This document shows, piece by piece, positions 35,776-47,084 of a stretch of DNA of 64,000 nucleotides (within the stretch, counting starts at the first letter, position 1; each line of letters starts with the position of its first letter). The notes under the pieces were generated by a model. That model worked only from the letters and a program-made list of their open reading frames with translations, made no database searches and was not told where the DNA came from. The stretch spans positions 142,501 to 206,500 of the forward strand of contig JADANN010000371.1 of assembly GCA_018806985.1 (NCBI GenBank), given 5' to 3'. Position numbers and translations under genes: made by a program. Source of the stretch: Angiostrongylus vasorum. Lineage: Eukaryota > Nematoda > Chromadorea > Rhabditida > Metastrongylidae.

Positions 35776-35954
35776 TTCAACAGATCAACATAACCTTGCT
35801 GAGGACCATTTTATTTTTAAATCACGCATATTATAAGGACGCTGTTGCAATCCACTTCTTACTAGTCTACGCGTTAGTCACTAGGTCCTGCTACTCAAAA
35901 AATATGTTTGTTTGACTATAATTTCAAGTTTTTTAATTGTTGAGCTTACGAGGG

Positions 35955-36020
35955 GTTAATAAATTAGCAGTATTCGGCTACCGTTTCGAAGCCTACGTCT
36001 TCGTCAGAGCCGATCAACCT
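35955..36020 (-). ncRNA. Orphan hammerhead-like motif
   Basis: On the minus strand: TCGGCT, CTGACGA, A, a short hairpin, GAAAC, GGT, AGCCGA. The outer arms TCGGCT and AGCCGA are perfectly complementary (6 bp) and the core matches CUGANGA and GAAA. The base at the usual cleavage-adjacent U is G, so it is probably inactive. No PLE coding sequence is attached. Confidence 0.35.
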
Positions 36021-36021
36021 T

Positions 36022-36670
36022 GTCGATTTTCACAGTTGTTCGTGTTTAAGATGTCCAATTGAAGTTGTAAAGAATTTCGCTTTTAAAACATGGATGTCGA
36101 CAATACACAATTTTACATGATCAGCTAATATTGCGTCGTACTTCTTAGGAAACATTTGTGACTAAGTAGGTTTACTTTAACCTCAATTTTCCATCAAACT
36201 GGGCGGAAAAAGCTTTTTCTGAAGAGTTGGAGAAACAGTATTATTTTCGGATGTGTTTGTTAGTGATTGTGAATGAACCGGCGTAAAATATGGGACTCTA
36301 CAGAACTAGTTAGACGGAAAAGTCGTCCACGTGTTTCACTAAGTATCTGGTTGGGTGGGTGTTTCACGAAGAATATTTCAGAAAATGTTTTCTCACAGAA
36401 TGTTTTCAAAATGCTATTTCTCGATTTAATTTTATGGTCATTAATTCAACTCGAAATTTGTTAACGAAAATTTTCGATAAAGCTTCATTTAGCCGGTTTT
36501 CCTTAGACATAGTTTGCAAAAGAAACGAATGAGAGTGGCTCTTTGCTGGGAGAACAAACATTCGCATGGGTTGATCTCTTTGCCGTTTTTTTTGTTTTTA
36601 TCCTTTTATCGACAAAATTTTACTTGCAGTAGCTCAACTGCTGCTAATCTATCGAAGGAATCAGCTGGTT
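36022..36670. other. AT-rich unassigned sequence
   Basis: No gene or repeat recognised. Confidence 0.3.
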
Positions 36671-36671
36671 T

Positions 36672-37145
36672 TGCTTTCTTTCCTGCACTGACATATGCGT
36701 GAGAAACCTGGTTGCTGTTTGATCAGCAAGAAATATCGCTCATCGTATTGAACGCACACTCGAAACGACGGTGCTAAAAGTATTCCGTATCCCACAAGTA
36801 CGAGGGGAGATCCGAAGCTCCACCCTGAGTCAAAGATCAGAAATTAAAGATGCCGTTCTGCAAGCAAAATTTTCGATGAGGTAAGCCGGACCGGTAATGC
36901 GTTTGAACGACGACCATTGCACTAGAACCGTTAGTGGCTGTATTTCTCGGGTTGTCAAATGTACTGCAGGGAGACCACCGACCGAATGGCCTGTGTTCTT
37001 AACGAGAAGCCTATAGGAAAAGGTATCATGTCTCCACGAACCATAGAACGAACAGAACCCATTGGAGTGCTCTTGCGACGGGGAAAAAAAAATCAAAGAT
37101 TTTCCTGGCGCTCGCTCGAATCACTCGAAGATAGCAGGACGACGT
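36672..37145 (+). mobile_element. RTE-type LINE, family a, 3' fragment
   Basis: Corresponds to the C-terminal region from the block LPALTYASETW (here PALTYA, then a stop) through SQRSEIKDAVLQAK and the GRPPTEWP-like stretch. It is collinear with 13,290-13,700. Confidence 0.75.
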
Positions 37146-37149
37146 GAGC

Positions 37150-37920
37150 GACAGACGACTTTGCTTTCTCTCTTACCGATTCCAGTGGTTTCTCTTTTCT
37201 TTTAATCTGAGTACTCCTTACATCTAGGTGATCTTTTTGGAGTTGAATCTACGCAACTCAAGAGCTCCTTCACGTCTATGTCGGCTGAGCATTAGAATCA
37301 AAATCATAAGAAAATGTCGGCGGAATCAGAATTCCGTAGATTTTGGCTAACAAAGTGCTCCAAACGCTCTTACTTTCTTACAGAGAGGATTGTGCCACAT
37401 TATTTAAACCTGTTCCATATGTCGATAAGATGATGTTGTCGTATTATTGGCTTCGATAACGTGATATATTGACAGTTGTTGATGAAGAACTAGAAGGTTA
37501 ACGTTATATGCTAGACAAAGCAAATGAGAAACCCAGCAGCCAAAATGGTTCAGAATCCCGTATGACAAGTCTAAGAAATAGTACGGACAATGAGCATTTC
37601 TGCTGAGCTCCCATACATCACTCCATCATTTTTGTTACAAAAAGTTCTATTACTAAGAAAGCTTTTACCACATTCAAGTCCTTCAACTCGATCCTGTTCT
37701 TCTTTAAGAATTCGCATATTGACTTAACCGCTCCTTTTGACGTGAAATTTTTCAAAAAGTTTGTTTCTAAAATTTCAACAAATTTGAAAAAAAATTCTTT
37801 TTCATAATGCTGTTCGACACCATGTAAGGATGTGTATGGCTGAATGTACCATGTGAGATTTGTGTAGAAATAAATCACAAATGAGAAATTAATCGTCGCG
37901 ACATATTCATATCGAACAGT
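37150..37920 (-). other. Unassigned, with one possible open frame
   Basis: A minus-strand frame at 37,618-37,878 (86 codons) reads FFFKFVEILETNFLKNF and AVKSICEFLKKNRIELKDL, which has a natural-looking composition. No splice context or paralogue supports it. Its upstream flank (ATCACAAATGAGAAATTAA) also occurs beside the RTE leader at about 8,120, so it may belong to another repeat. Confidence 0.2.
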
Positions 37921-37924
37921 CTGA

Positions 37925-38105
37925 AGTTCTTAATCCTTTTTTTTATTTACTGCCTGCTCTTTTTTAATAGCAGGGTATATTGCGAAATATAACGTCACTG
38001 ATGCTGAGATATTTGCAAAACGCCGGACCGCAGGTGCCTATGGTGGGGAACGAACGCGCTATTGTCCTTTCTGGGGAACAACGCGTTCATCACCACACCC
38101 AAGAG
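37925..38105 (-). repeat. tRNA-like SINE (family 3), copy 4
   Basis: Includes the longer tail (TTTATTTACTGCCT, GCAGGGTATATTGCG) shared with 44,575-44,640. It is cut off at its other end by an RTE fragment at 38,108. Confidence 0.55.
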
Positions 38106-38107
38106 AC

Positions 38108-40005
38108 GCCTGTGTCCAGAAACACTCCAGCTGATACGCCAGCGTGGAATCGCACGAACTGCAGGCAACCTAGAACTAACGTCTAAACTTGCAAAGGCGA
38201 CAAAAAAATCCTAAAGAGAGAAGAGCAGCAGCAATGGTCCAATCTGGAATGACTGGGAAAGGCTTTCGCAAAACCCAGCGATACTTCGCCAATTACAAAA
38301 GCAAGATGATGCACTCCGACGCCCAAACGGAACAGTTAGAGCGTCCAGAAAGTCAATGGAGAAAACATTTACGTCTACTACTGAAAATCCCTTCATAGCC
38401 ACGTCCACAATCCGCCATAAAAGGTGAAGGAGGATGGATGTGTCCTACCACCGGTTCTCCCTTCCGAAATCCGATATGCCATTTCGACGGCGAAAATTCG
38501 AACAGCACCAGGTCCGGATAGGATAAGATCTGAAGAACTGAAAAAGCCTTCTGCCACTCCTAGTAAACAGACTGGCCCGGCTCCTCTCACGTTTCATGTC
38601 TGAATGCAAGGTCACTACTCAATAGAAGACCAGCAAGACCGTGCTAGTGTTCAAGAAGGGTGACCCCCACAATATCGGCAACAATCGCCCTATCTGTTTC
38701 GGTGTCTGTCGTCTACAAAGCTTTCACTCGTGTCATCTTAAATGGGATCGACAAAACGCTGGGCAAAGCAGCCGTGTTAGCAAGCAGGGTTTCGGAAAGG
38801 ATTTAATATGATGGACCACATCCACATCATAAGAGACTCATTGAATTATTGCGAGAGTGAAAAAGACCGCTCTGCCTAACTTTCATCGATTTGAAGAAGG
38901 CCTTTGACTCAGTTGAGATAGAAGCAGTTATGAAAGCCCTTGATATTCAAGGAGTTTTTACTCAGTATATAGAGATTCTTCGTGAGCTGTACAAAAATTT
39001 CGCAACCAAGATATCACCATTATACGAAGATATTAAAATTGAGGTCAAAAGGGGTGTTAAGCGAAGCGGTGCCATCTGGCCATAATTATTTACTGCCACC
39101 CTCTCGAACGTCATGCGAACATTGGAATGGGATAATATAAGTGAAAATCGATGGTCGGCAGCTACATCATCTTTCGCTTTGCTGATGACATCGTCCTCAT
39201 AACACCAAACATTAGCAAGGCGGAGCGTATGCTTGCCGGCTTTGACGAAGACTGTGGAAAGATTGTTCTTCGTCTAAACCTCATATAAACGATGTTCATG
39301 AGAAACCAATTGGTTTCATATGCCCCTTTCACAATCAATATCTTCGGATGCTCCAGTTGTGTCTATCTAGGTCGGGAAATCAAAATGTTGAACGACTTTC
39401 GCTCCAGAGTTGAGCAGAAGAAAACGAGCGGCTTGGGTAGCTTTTAAGTGCATCGGGATTTTAGTGAACAGAACAAAGAACACCTAACTCCGTGCCCACC
39501 TTTTTCGGCGTTACGGTACTTCCTGCGTTGACTTATGCGTCAAAAACGTAGACACTGCGTAAACAGAATGGAAAATCACTCAGCGTTATTGAACGAGCAG
39601 TCGAAAGGACGTTGCTAGGAGTATCCCGTGTCACGCAAGCAAGGGAAAGGATCCGAAGCTCCGACCTGCGTCAACGATCAAGAATCAAAGATGCCGTTTT
39701 TTACGCCAAACTGTCGAAGATACGAAGGAATGGGCACGTAATGCGTATGAACGACAATCGATGAGCGAGAGCCGTTAGTGACTGGATTCACCGAGATGTT
39801 AAACGCACTGCAGTAAGACCACCGACCCAATGGTCAGAGCTCCTCACGAAAAGCCTAGAAAAAGATACGATGCTCGACAAATCCCTAGAGAGAGCAGAGC
39901 TCACTGGGCTGCTTATGCACGCGACAGGGGAAAAATGGAAGATTTACTGGTGTCCGTTCGAATCAATCGACGATCAACGATCCTATAGGTGTTATAGGTG
40001 AGAGA
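38108..40005 (+). mobile_element. RTE-type LINE, family a, RT half
   Basis: Starts in the linker (TCCAGAAACACTCCAGCTGA), continues with RAAAMVQSGMTGKG, the RT (KKAFDSVEIEAVMKALDIQG at 38,891 on, RELYKNFATKISPLYEDI, then a shifted QGD block) and FADDIVLIT near 39,175-39,205. The C-terminal region runs to about 40,005. Many frameshifts. Collinear with 11.8-13.7 kb. Confidence 0.85.
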
Positions 40006-40009
40006 AAAG

Positions 40010-41395
40010 GACTGTTTTTTTTCTTTATTCTTGCTGGCTGACTTGTGGTTCGAATCTTATTTTAATCAAAAGTGATTAGTTCAAAAAAATGTGATTGACT
40101 TGGAATGATTGAAAAACCTCCCAAGTCTACACAAATATATTTTCCACAATAGTTCACAAAAATAAACTCTTATTGCACAGTATCGATCCAAGTCCTACAC
40201 ATTTCTTCCTTTCATTGATCACTACGGTTTCAGAAGAAGTAGTGCGATTTTCGACTTTACATAGATTAGGTGGTATTTTCAATATAATTGCAACGACTGC
40301 AGTCAACTGCGCCATAACACTTAAGAATTCCACTGGTTCTAATTTCAACCGCTATTGTTATCACAACATTCTGGCCGGAAGCAGTTGGCAGCAACTCCAA
40401 AATGAGGTTTTTTACTTTGAAAAGAGAAATAAATTTGAGAGCAAAGTATTTCACGTAACTGCACTATTTTACCATAAATATCCATGGTGATATGAACCAC
40501 TCGCACGATGGTTAACTGAAAACTTGGTAGCCTTGGTGTATTTCTTCTGTTGACTGAGAGTCGTTTACTAACGACACTATCGACGTCCTGCGCTGTGGAA
40601 AAATTCGTTTTTTTATTTTTATATGGCGAAAAATTCTCAACAACACATTGGAGTTGAGATGAAGCCTCACATTATCTGACTAGAATCTAAAGCAATTCGC
40701 GCTAAGCGCAAACCGTCCTCAAAACAATATTCTAGTCCTTCCTCGTAGAACCGCAAGCAGGTTTTTTTAGAATAATATGCAACTGTCTTTTGAATATCAG
40801 TTCTGTGAACTGATAGAGGAGTTCTCTCTAGATGAGGCGACAGGTATATGTTCTGCGTAACACTTTTTTAAGTGAAAGGCCACAGAAATATCCCTTGAGC
40901 ACTTTTAACAGCGACATTCCCGAAAAGTGGCTCCTTTTTTGCTAATAAGCAGAACATAGAAGGTCATAACCCAGTGGACGCTATTCCTTGTTTGTAAGCG
41001 AAGGTAGATTTACAAAAAAGGGTGATCGTGAAAGAAAGGTTGTCCACTATTGGCCGATCATTCTTCCGAGTGATATGAATGCATAGCGTAGTATTATTTT
41101 ATTACTACATTTTATTTGTTATATTATTACTAATAGTAGTACACCAAGCGACTTTTCGAAACGATTACAGCTCATGAGGGTAGCAAAGCAGATTCTGAAC
41201 GATAAAACATTGCAGAACAATAAATGTAAATAAGTAAATGAAGTATTCTATTTTTCTCCGTTGAGATATTGCCGCCATAAAATTAGTGAAACTGGCATTT
41301 AGAAATGGCGTTTACAAACAGCGGCCGGAATTCACTCTACAATAAATGTTGCCGAATGGAGAAATTAATTTAAAGCAGTCCACTCACTAGAAACT
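40010..41395. other. AT-rich unassigned sequence
   Basis: No supported gene. A plus-strand frame at 40,173-40,490 (105 codons) has no motif or splice context that I trust. Confidence 0.3.
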
Positions 41396-41402
41396 CAACA
41401 GA

Positions 41403-41760
41403 ATGTCAAGCACCAAAATTGACAGCTAACAATGAAGATATTTCTTCGAGGCGAAACGCTGTAAAAAGCACTGCTTTTCGAGTCCGAGTAGCCATGGTAA
41501 GTTCTTTTTCAACAAGACGAATCAACACGATGGTGATAAAGTTCGTTTCGACACAACTTGAAAAGAGCGAGTCACTGCTTCTGAGTAATGGAGTAGGAAT
41601 ATGATTATTCTATTTAACAATTAAAAACATTTATGTTTATATATGGCGTTGTGGTGAACGAGCTAACCTCCGGAAATGCAAAATCGCGTTCGTTAACCCC
41701 GCAGACACCTGCTGTCAAGAGTTTTGTAAATATCTGAGCACCGTTGTGGTTACACATACA
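41403..41760 (+). repeat. Direct repeat, left copy (pair with 43,185-43,545)
   Basis: Shares with 43,185-43,545 the strings GAAGATATTTCTTCGA, GCGAAACGCT, AAGTTCTTTTTCAACAAGAC and a family 3 SINE at its right end (41,645-41,755). The two copies flank the PLE-like block 41,780-43,160. Confidence 0.55.
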
Positions 41761-41779
41761 AACATATACATGCATTGTA

Positions 41780-43160
41780 TGTACATGGAGTCGAGGTGGT
41801 TTTGATACTCTGAGGAAGTCGCGGAGCGCCCAATCACGACAACAACAACAACTGCTACCAGCAACGCGTCTCCTTAAAAGGGACGTTCGGAAGGTTTCCA
41901 CAAGGCAATTATTAACGCCGAAGTATGCAAAAAGTCAGTCTTTCGATCTATGTGATAAATTCTTATCCCACGCACCTAAGATGGCAAGCCTACGTAAAAA
42001 CGTCCGCGTTGTGCAAAAGGGAGTGGATGGATTGGAAAACTTCAACCAAGAGTGTTATGGCAAATGAAAGAAGTTTTCCACCTACGCGTTCACATCATCA
42101 AATTTATCTGTAAATATAACCAGAAATCAGTTAGATTTATAAAACTGGTTAGGAATATAATTCTAGGAATTCGTCCTCCGACTAAAGTTAGAAGCAAAAT
42201 ACTCCTGGAGGCCATATATCGACTGCTAAATGTTGATCCAGCTTACGATAAGATACTCAAAACCTCGGATTTGGTACTCCTTCAAGCACATTTGCAAGGC
42301 AGAATTCGCTAAATATTTATGGTTGCCGGATGAAGAATTTAATGTAGCCTACTCTAATCGCACACTTTTGAGGAAGCGGCTAGATGCAAAAGTGCTAGCT
42401 GATAATAAATATGTTTCACAGAGAGGAAAATTGGAAAGGCTATAAGTTTAAAGGTTAGTGGATCATGAGTTCTCCTTCACCAAGACCTAGGGATGGGATA
42501 AATATGGGGGCCCATTCTGGTCATTGCCGAAAAGAACGAGTATCTTAATCAGCTTTTGTTCATCTCATTCTGACTAATAACTAACATTGAATTGTGCAAA
42601 AGTGAGCAACAAAGGGCCAATTCCGATGATGTGCTTTGTAATCCTTCCATTCGAAATCAACGCTCAGCACATGTTCAGCTAAGCGGAAGAAGTAATTTTT
42701 TGATGTTGCCAGCCAACTTGCGAAGAGACATGTTAACAGTTCCAAACCCAGACAGTCCTGCAATCGCTGCAGGTTAAAACTGATTTCCATGTTTCTTACG
42801 ACAGGTCGAGAAATCACGAGCGCCAGAAATATGCACTCATTGAAATGATTGTCAGAAATATAGTGGTATCTATAGTTGTCTGCCTTTCTTGCTGGAACAC
42901 CGCGGATCTGAAAAGAGGAGGAAGAATCGCCAGTTTAAATCGCGCCCAGTTATGCTGATCTATTAATGGTAAGGTTCAAAAACCATTCCGTGATACGCGT
43001 AGGACTTCTCGTTAATTAAAGTAAAGAATGAAAGAAGTTATCAAGTGCGTCAACCTGGGTGTTTTGTAGGCTTTTCAATGTTTAGTGAAATAATATTTTT
43101 AGTAGCACAATATGACGGCATTCTGGGTGGCAGCTGACTAGCAAGTATTTTCATGCCAAC
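41780..43160 (+). repeat. PLE-like N-terminal block with AAC-rich leader, copy 2
   Basis: Begins with a hammerhead-like remnant (ATACTCTGAGGAAGTCG) and an (ACA)n run, followed by the best preserved frames of this block: MASLRKNVRVVQKGVDGLEN, then VHIIKFICKYNQKSVRFIKL, RPPTKVRSKILLEAIYRLL and DPAYDKILKTSDL. Frameshifts separate them. The composition is basic and could be the N-terminal part of a PLE polyprotein, but no RT or nuclease motif follows. Confidence 0.4.
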
Positions 43161-43184
43161 GAGAGGTCAGTCACAACGTCCAGC

Positions 43185-43545
43185 ACCAAAACTGACAGCT
43201 GACAATGAAGATATTTCTTCGAAGCGAAACGCTTTAAAAGCACTGCTTTTCAAGCCCGAGTAGTAGTAATAAGTTCTTTTTCAACAAGACGAACGAATGC
43301 GATAGTGATGAAGCTCATTTCGACAAAACATGAAAAGAACGAGACACTGTTTCTTAGCAATGAAGTAGGTGTATGATTGTTCCAAATATCCACTGAAAAC
43401 ATATATATTTATAAATAGTGTGGTGGTGAACGGCTTACTCCTGGAAAGGGTAATAGCGCGTTCGTTCCCCACCGCAGACATCTCCTTTGAGGAGTTTTGT
43501 GAACGTTTCAGGACCAATATGGTTGCAAACAAATACATACACTAT
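43185..43545 (+). repeat. Direct repeat, right copy, with family 3 SINE
   Basis: See the left copy at 41,403-41,760. The embedded SINE (43,415-43,535) contains GTGTGGTGGTGAACGGC and CGCGTTCGTTCCCCACCGC. Confidence 0.55.
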
Positions 43546-43549
43546 ATAT

Positions 43550-44040
43550 AAACAAGATCTGCTCAGCGGATGTGCATTTGTGCATCATTCTGACTACACT
43601 CATTACACACATTGAACTACCGCTCACCGATTTGGCGCGGGTTATTTCAACAGTGAGTTGATCTCAAGTGAACAAAGCACCACTAAACCGGTAGTGTGCT
43701 CTGTAATCATTTCGCTCCACCTCGTCGTTTAACAATTGTGAAAAAGCAAGTTTAGGTACATAAAACACCTTCATCACCAGATGTCGTTAGTCAACCTGGG
43801 TGGAGAAATGGGAGCGGCTACAAAACTACATCCTTATGGGATTATTACAAAATTCAAAGTTCATTCAGAGGCCTCCTGCGACAGCTAAAAGAAACGCGGG
43901 GCCGAAGATGCAGGCTCACTGAAAAATTTTAAGAAATCTAGGAAAAATTTTTAGTTGACCGCTCCCATGAAAAGTGAGTGGCGCCGAAGTGAGCGAGAAA
44001 TGCGGCACCTCCGGTGTAAGCCGCGTTTTTTAAGGATGCA
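43550..44040. other. Unassigned, partly repeated sequence
   Basis: The stretch 43,590-43,740 (AACTACCGCTCACCGAT) resembles 27,880-27,985, part of the PLE-like block. Nothing else is recognised. Confidence 0.3.
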
Positions 44041-44045
44041 CCATT

Positions 44046-44235
44046 AATGGTGCAGAGGAACAGTTTTTCTCCGATGTCACAGACGGCGTTGAATGGGTGG
44101 CGTCATCTCGTCTTGGCCAGAGCGATAACGTCTTAAATTATCCTTCTTGCTTGCATGAGCAAGACTTTTGTTGAGGACTCGGATGCAAGTGTACGTGCAT
44201 TGTAGGTACAGATCGTCACCACAGTTCTGGTAGTG
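44046..44235 (-). mobile_element. RTE-type LINE, family a, endonuclease fragment
   Basis: Minus-strand match to the start of the endonuclease (GCACGTACACTTGCATCCGA, then the RPFNAVCDIG-like stretch), equivalent to 7,510-7,700. Confidence 0.65.
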
Positions 44236-44239
44236 TTGT

Positions 44240-44570
44240 TTCTGTTGTCTCGGAATCGCTACTAATCGAAGAAACTTCTACTGAGTACGTTAATGAAGAG
44301 GTAGAGTGTTAGAACTCTTATTGCGTGCTTAATATACAGGCATGAATAAGTATTATAATCTGCGCCGTTAATACTTCATTGGGAGAGGCTAAATGCGGTA
44401 TTATTCGGCTATGGCTAAAATTCGCTGACTTTCTGCGCTATCCCATAAGAAATGCAAGAGGAATGCTGTGATGAAACGGTTTGTTCTTCAGAAAATCAAC
44501 TAAAGCAACGCGGAACTGCTTACTCATCCTTATTTAGTGTCCACAAAAATTCATAACAGTGTCTGTAATA
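44240..44570. other. Unassigned sequence
   Basis: No gene or repeat recognised. Confidence 0.3.
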
Positions 44571-44574
44571 ATTT

Positions 44575-44970
44575 TGACTTATTATTTACTGCCTACTCTT
44601 TTTTAGCGGCAGGGTATATATTGCGAAATATAACTTTAATGATGCTGAGATATTCGCAAAACTCCGGACCGCAGGTGTCTACGGTGGGGAACGAATGCGC
44701 TGTTGTCCTTTCCGGGGAGTAGCGTGCTCACCACCACACAAGCGGGTCCTTCGTTTCGCCTGTCTCTCAGCTAGTTCTATCCCGCTGACGGGTGACTGCT
44801 GATGGCAAAAGATCAATAGAACTAGCTGAGAGACAGGCGAAACGAAGTACCCGCATGGTGTGGTGGTGAGCGCACTACTCCCCGGAAAGAACAATAGCGC
44901 GTTCGTTCCCCACCGTAGACACCTGCGGTCCGGAGTTTTGCAAATATCTCAGCATCATTAAAGTGTCTGT
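44575..44970. repeat. Head-to-head pair of family 3 SINEs forming a long hairpin
   Basis: Copy 1 on the minus strand (44,575-44,785) and copy 2 on the plus strand (44,812-44,970) are inverted with a short spacer of about 30 bp. The arms, about 150 bp and highly similar, include ATCAATAGAACTAGCTGAGA against TCTCAGCTAGTTCTAT. Confidence 0.7.
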
Positions 44971-45004
44971 AATAGTACGGCGCTGAGGGTGCGCTCGATT
45001 TGCC

Positions 45005-45780
45005 AACCAAGAGAAAAACAGAATAGAATTCATAAAATTCTGAATCGGAAAAATCTCGTTAGCCTCACTACATCGATCACTACCGTGTGCGATTCCGACA
45101 GTGAAAGAAATGTTTTCCAGAACAATTTTCAATTCGCATGAGACGAAGACTTTTGCAAACAGTTTTTCAAAATCCGATGCCCTAAAGCATCGTATGCTAC
45201 AGACCAATTTTGTTAGCTGAGGAACGAGATCTACTGTCATCAGTCAGCGAAAATGTTGCAATCGTATTCATTGCAACTCTGAGCAGTTCTTTTTTAAGTA
45301 AGACCATACAATTATTATTTCGGAGTGCTGTTCTATGTAAAGAATTTGGAATTACTTCAAAAAACACTTGGTACTGAACAGATCGAATTGGCCACTTACC
45401 GTACGAAGGCAATATTTCGACTTCTCCAGCTGATCAGTGATGAGTTTGTAAACGTTACGCCAATGTGATGAGACTTCAGTATACGAGAAGTACAGTAGCA
45501 AACTTTGTTTTGTCTGCACATCATGGAGAAATTGCGAGAAATTGGCGGCGCTTCATAAAGATTCAGCTTTCTTAGGAACTTGGAACGTTTGAAAAGGTCA
45601 CCAAGGACGTCTCAGCTCAGTGCTACTTTACCCTTCAGAAACGCCCAATTTCTTCTCTGTTCTAAATGCATTTGCAATTCTAACAAAATAAAGGATTCCT
45701 CTCCTTTGGGACAAAACCTGCTACCTTAGCGCAGCAGTTTTTTTCTATGGTCAATTCTGATTGCTTTCTTATTTTTCTTC
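45005..45780. repeat. Dispersed low-copy duplicate, copy 2
   Basis: Collinear with 21,950-22,765. It starts directly at the end of the SINE hairpin. The minus-strand frame QYQVFFEVIPNSLH, then TIATFSLTDDSRSRSSANK, is shared with copy 1. The plus-strand frame of copy 1 is broken here. Confidence 0.5.
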
Positions 45781-46047
45781 TTCATATTGATAAATTCTTG
45801 GTGTCACCTTGTTCCACAAGCGTTTCTGAATACTTCAGTAAAATTATGAAACAGACTTTGTTCTGGCCATCACTCAGCTTCTCCATCAAGAAAGTTAAGC
45901 AGAAGACCATAGCTTAACAAATGACAATTCTGCTCCTTAGAAAATTGTTGTCAGGAATGTTCCACACTAAAAGTTTTTCTTCGTTTCTGTAAACCGATAT
46001 CTTCTTCCAAAGATTTTTTTAAAAGGAGACTTCCGAAGGCTATTGTA

Positions 46048-47082
46048 AATTCTTTCTACTTCTGTTTAGCAAGCACGAGATGTTATTTTATTTCTTTGTT
46101 AACGTACAAGCTGACGTTACGGCGGATTTCGCCTTCCTCAGGGAGACGGAGCAGAGGGAGGAATCCCGGATGTTGGCCCAGCAAATAGCCATTTTTAATG
46201 GCTACGAAACTGTAGCTCGGGATAGGTGTAGAGGAAACCACGGGCCCCCAAACGATAACTCTAACTATAAAAGTGGTGTAAGTGCAGCTATAAAACGCTG
46301 TTTAAGAAGGGCCGGTCTAGAGAATTCGGTAACGATAACTGAAATGCCACCGAGTAATCTAAGACGCCAACTAGTTCGTAACCCGCCTATACGACCGTCT
46401 ATGTGCAACGCAAAATTGTATATTTTGCCCCCAATGGTAGAGACGGTGATTGTATGAGTTCGGGTACAGTTTATCTGATCTCTTGTAAAGCGTGCGGGGG
46501 ACGAATACGTTGGCGAAACGGGCAGACCGCTCTGCGTTCGTATATAAAAGAACACCTAGTCGGCATACGTAAACCAAATACTCCACTAGCCACCCATAGG
46601 ACGCAGAGACATAATGGAGGAGATTTTGAAGTACGGGTTACGATCCTAGAGCAGGAAACGAGAACACAAGCGCGCAAAATTCTCGAGGCATTCTGGATCA
46701 ATTCCAAGAATCCGAAAATGAACCGTAGAGAAGAATGCCTCATCATCACGCATGATATTGGGCAGTATATAAGCCTATTATTCTGAGGAGATGGGTACAT
46801 TACGATTCCATGTGAAATCTGTGCGGCTGGTCTCCACGTGAAATACTTGGTGGAAGACTCACAGAAAGCGGTGAGTGTGCAAAGACTCTGTGATCAATGT
46901 GATTGAAATTTTGGCTCAACATTTTTTCTGTTTGGTTATGGAGGCATTTGACCGTGTAGATTGCAGTCAACTTGACATTTCCAGGCTCTGAGGAAGGCGA
47001 AATCCGCCGAAACGTGAGCTTGTACGTAAATAAAGAAATAAAATAACACCTCAGTGTTTGCTAAACAGAAGTAGAAAGAATT
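46048..47082 (+). mobile_element. Penelope-like element with GIY-YIG endonuclease, flanked by terminal inverted repeats
   Basis: A 1.03-kb, 5'-truncated PLE. The left part encodes the post-RT region (REESRMLAQQIAIFNGYETV, ARDRCRGN, LENSVTITEMPPSNLRRQL). The second frame, 46,403-46,786, encodes the GIY-YIG domain: GDCMSSGTVYLISCKACG, then after a one-base slip DEYVGETGRPLCVRI can be read in another frame at 46,500-46,545, then HLVGIRKPNTP and GDFEVRVTILEQETRTQARK. The ends are inverted repeats of about 95 bp (46,048-46,142 and 46,984-47,082) that include the hammerhead-like motif. Two compensating shifts inside the catalytic loop mean it is inactive, but it is the clearest GIY-YIG copy here. 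Confidence 0.85.
46982..47022 (+). ncRNA. Hammerhead-like motif, 3' end of PLE
   Basis: CAGGCT, CTGAGGA, A, GGCG-AAATC-CGCC, GAAA, CGTG, AGCTTG. The architecture is as at 24,920-24,962 (stem I of 6 bp), but the residue at the cleavage position is G where hammerheads need A, C or U. Predicted inactive. The left inverted repeat carries the same motif on the minus strand with GAAA changed to GTAA (46,120-46,142). Confidence 0.45.
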
Positions 47083-47084
47083 AT

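Noticed and set aside
37618..37878. An 86-codon minus-strand frame as a gene
   Set aside because: Plausible composition only; adjacent sequence is shared with an RTE leader flank, and there is no supporting splice signal.
46403..46786. The 127-codon GIY-YIG frame as a domesticated host nuclease gene
   Set aside because: It lies inside a PLE with terminal repeats, and its catalytic loop is out of frame (DEYVGET readable only after a slip), so it is a dead element part.
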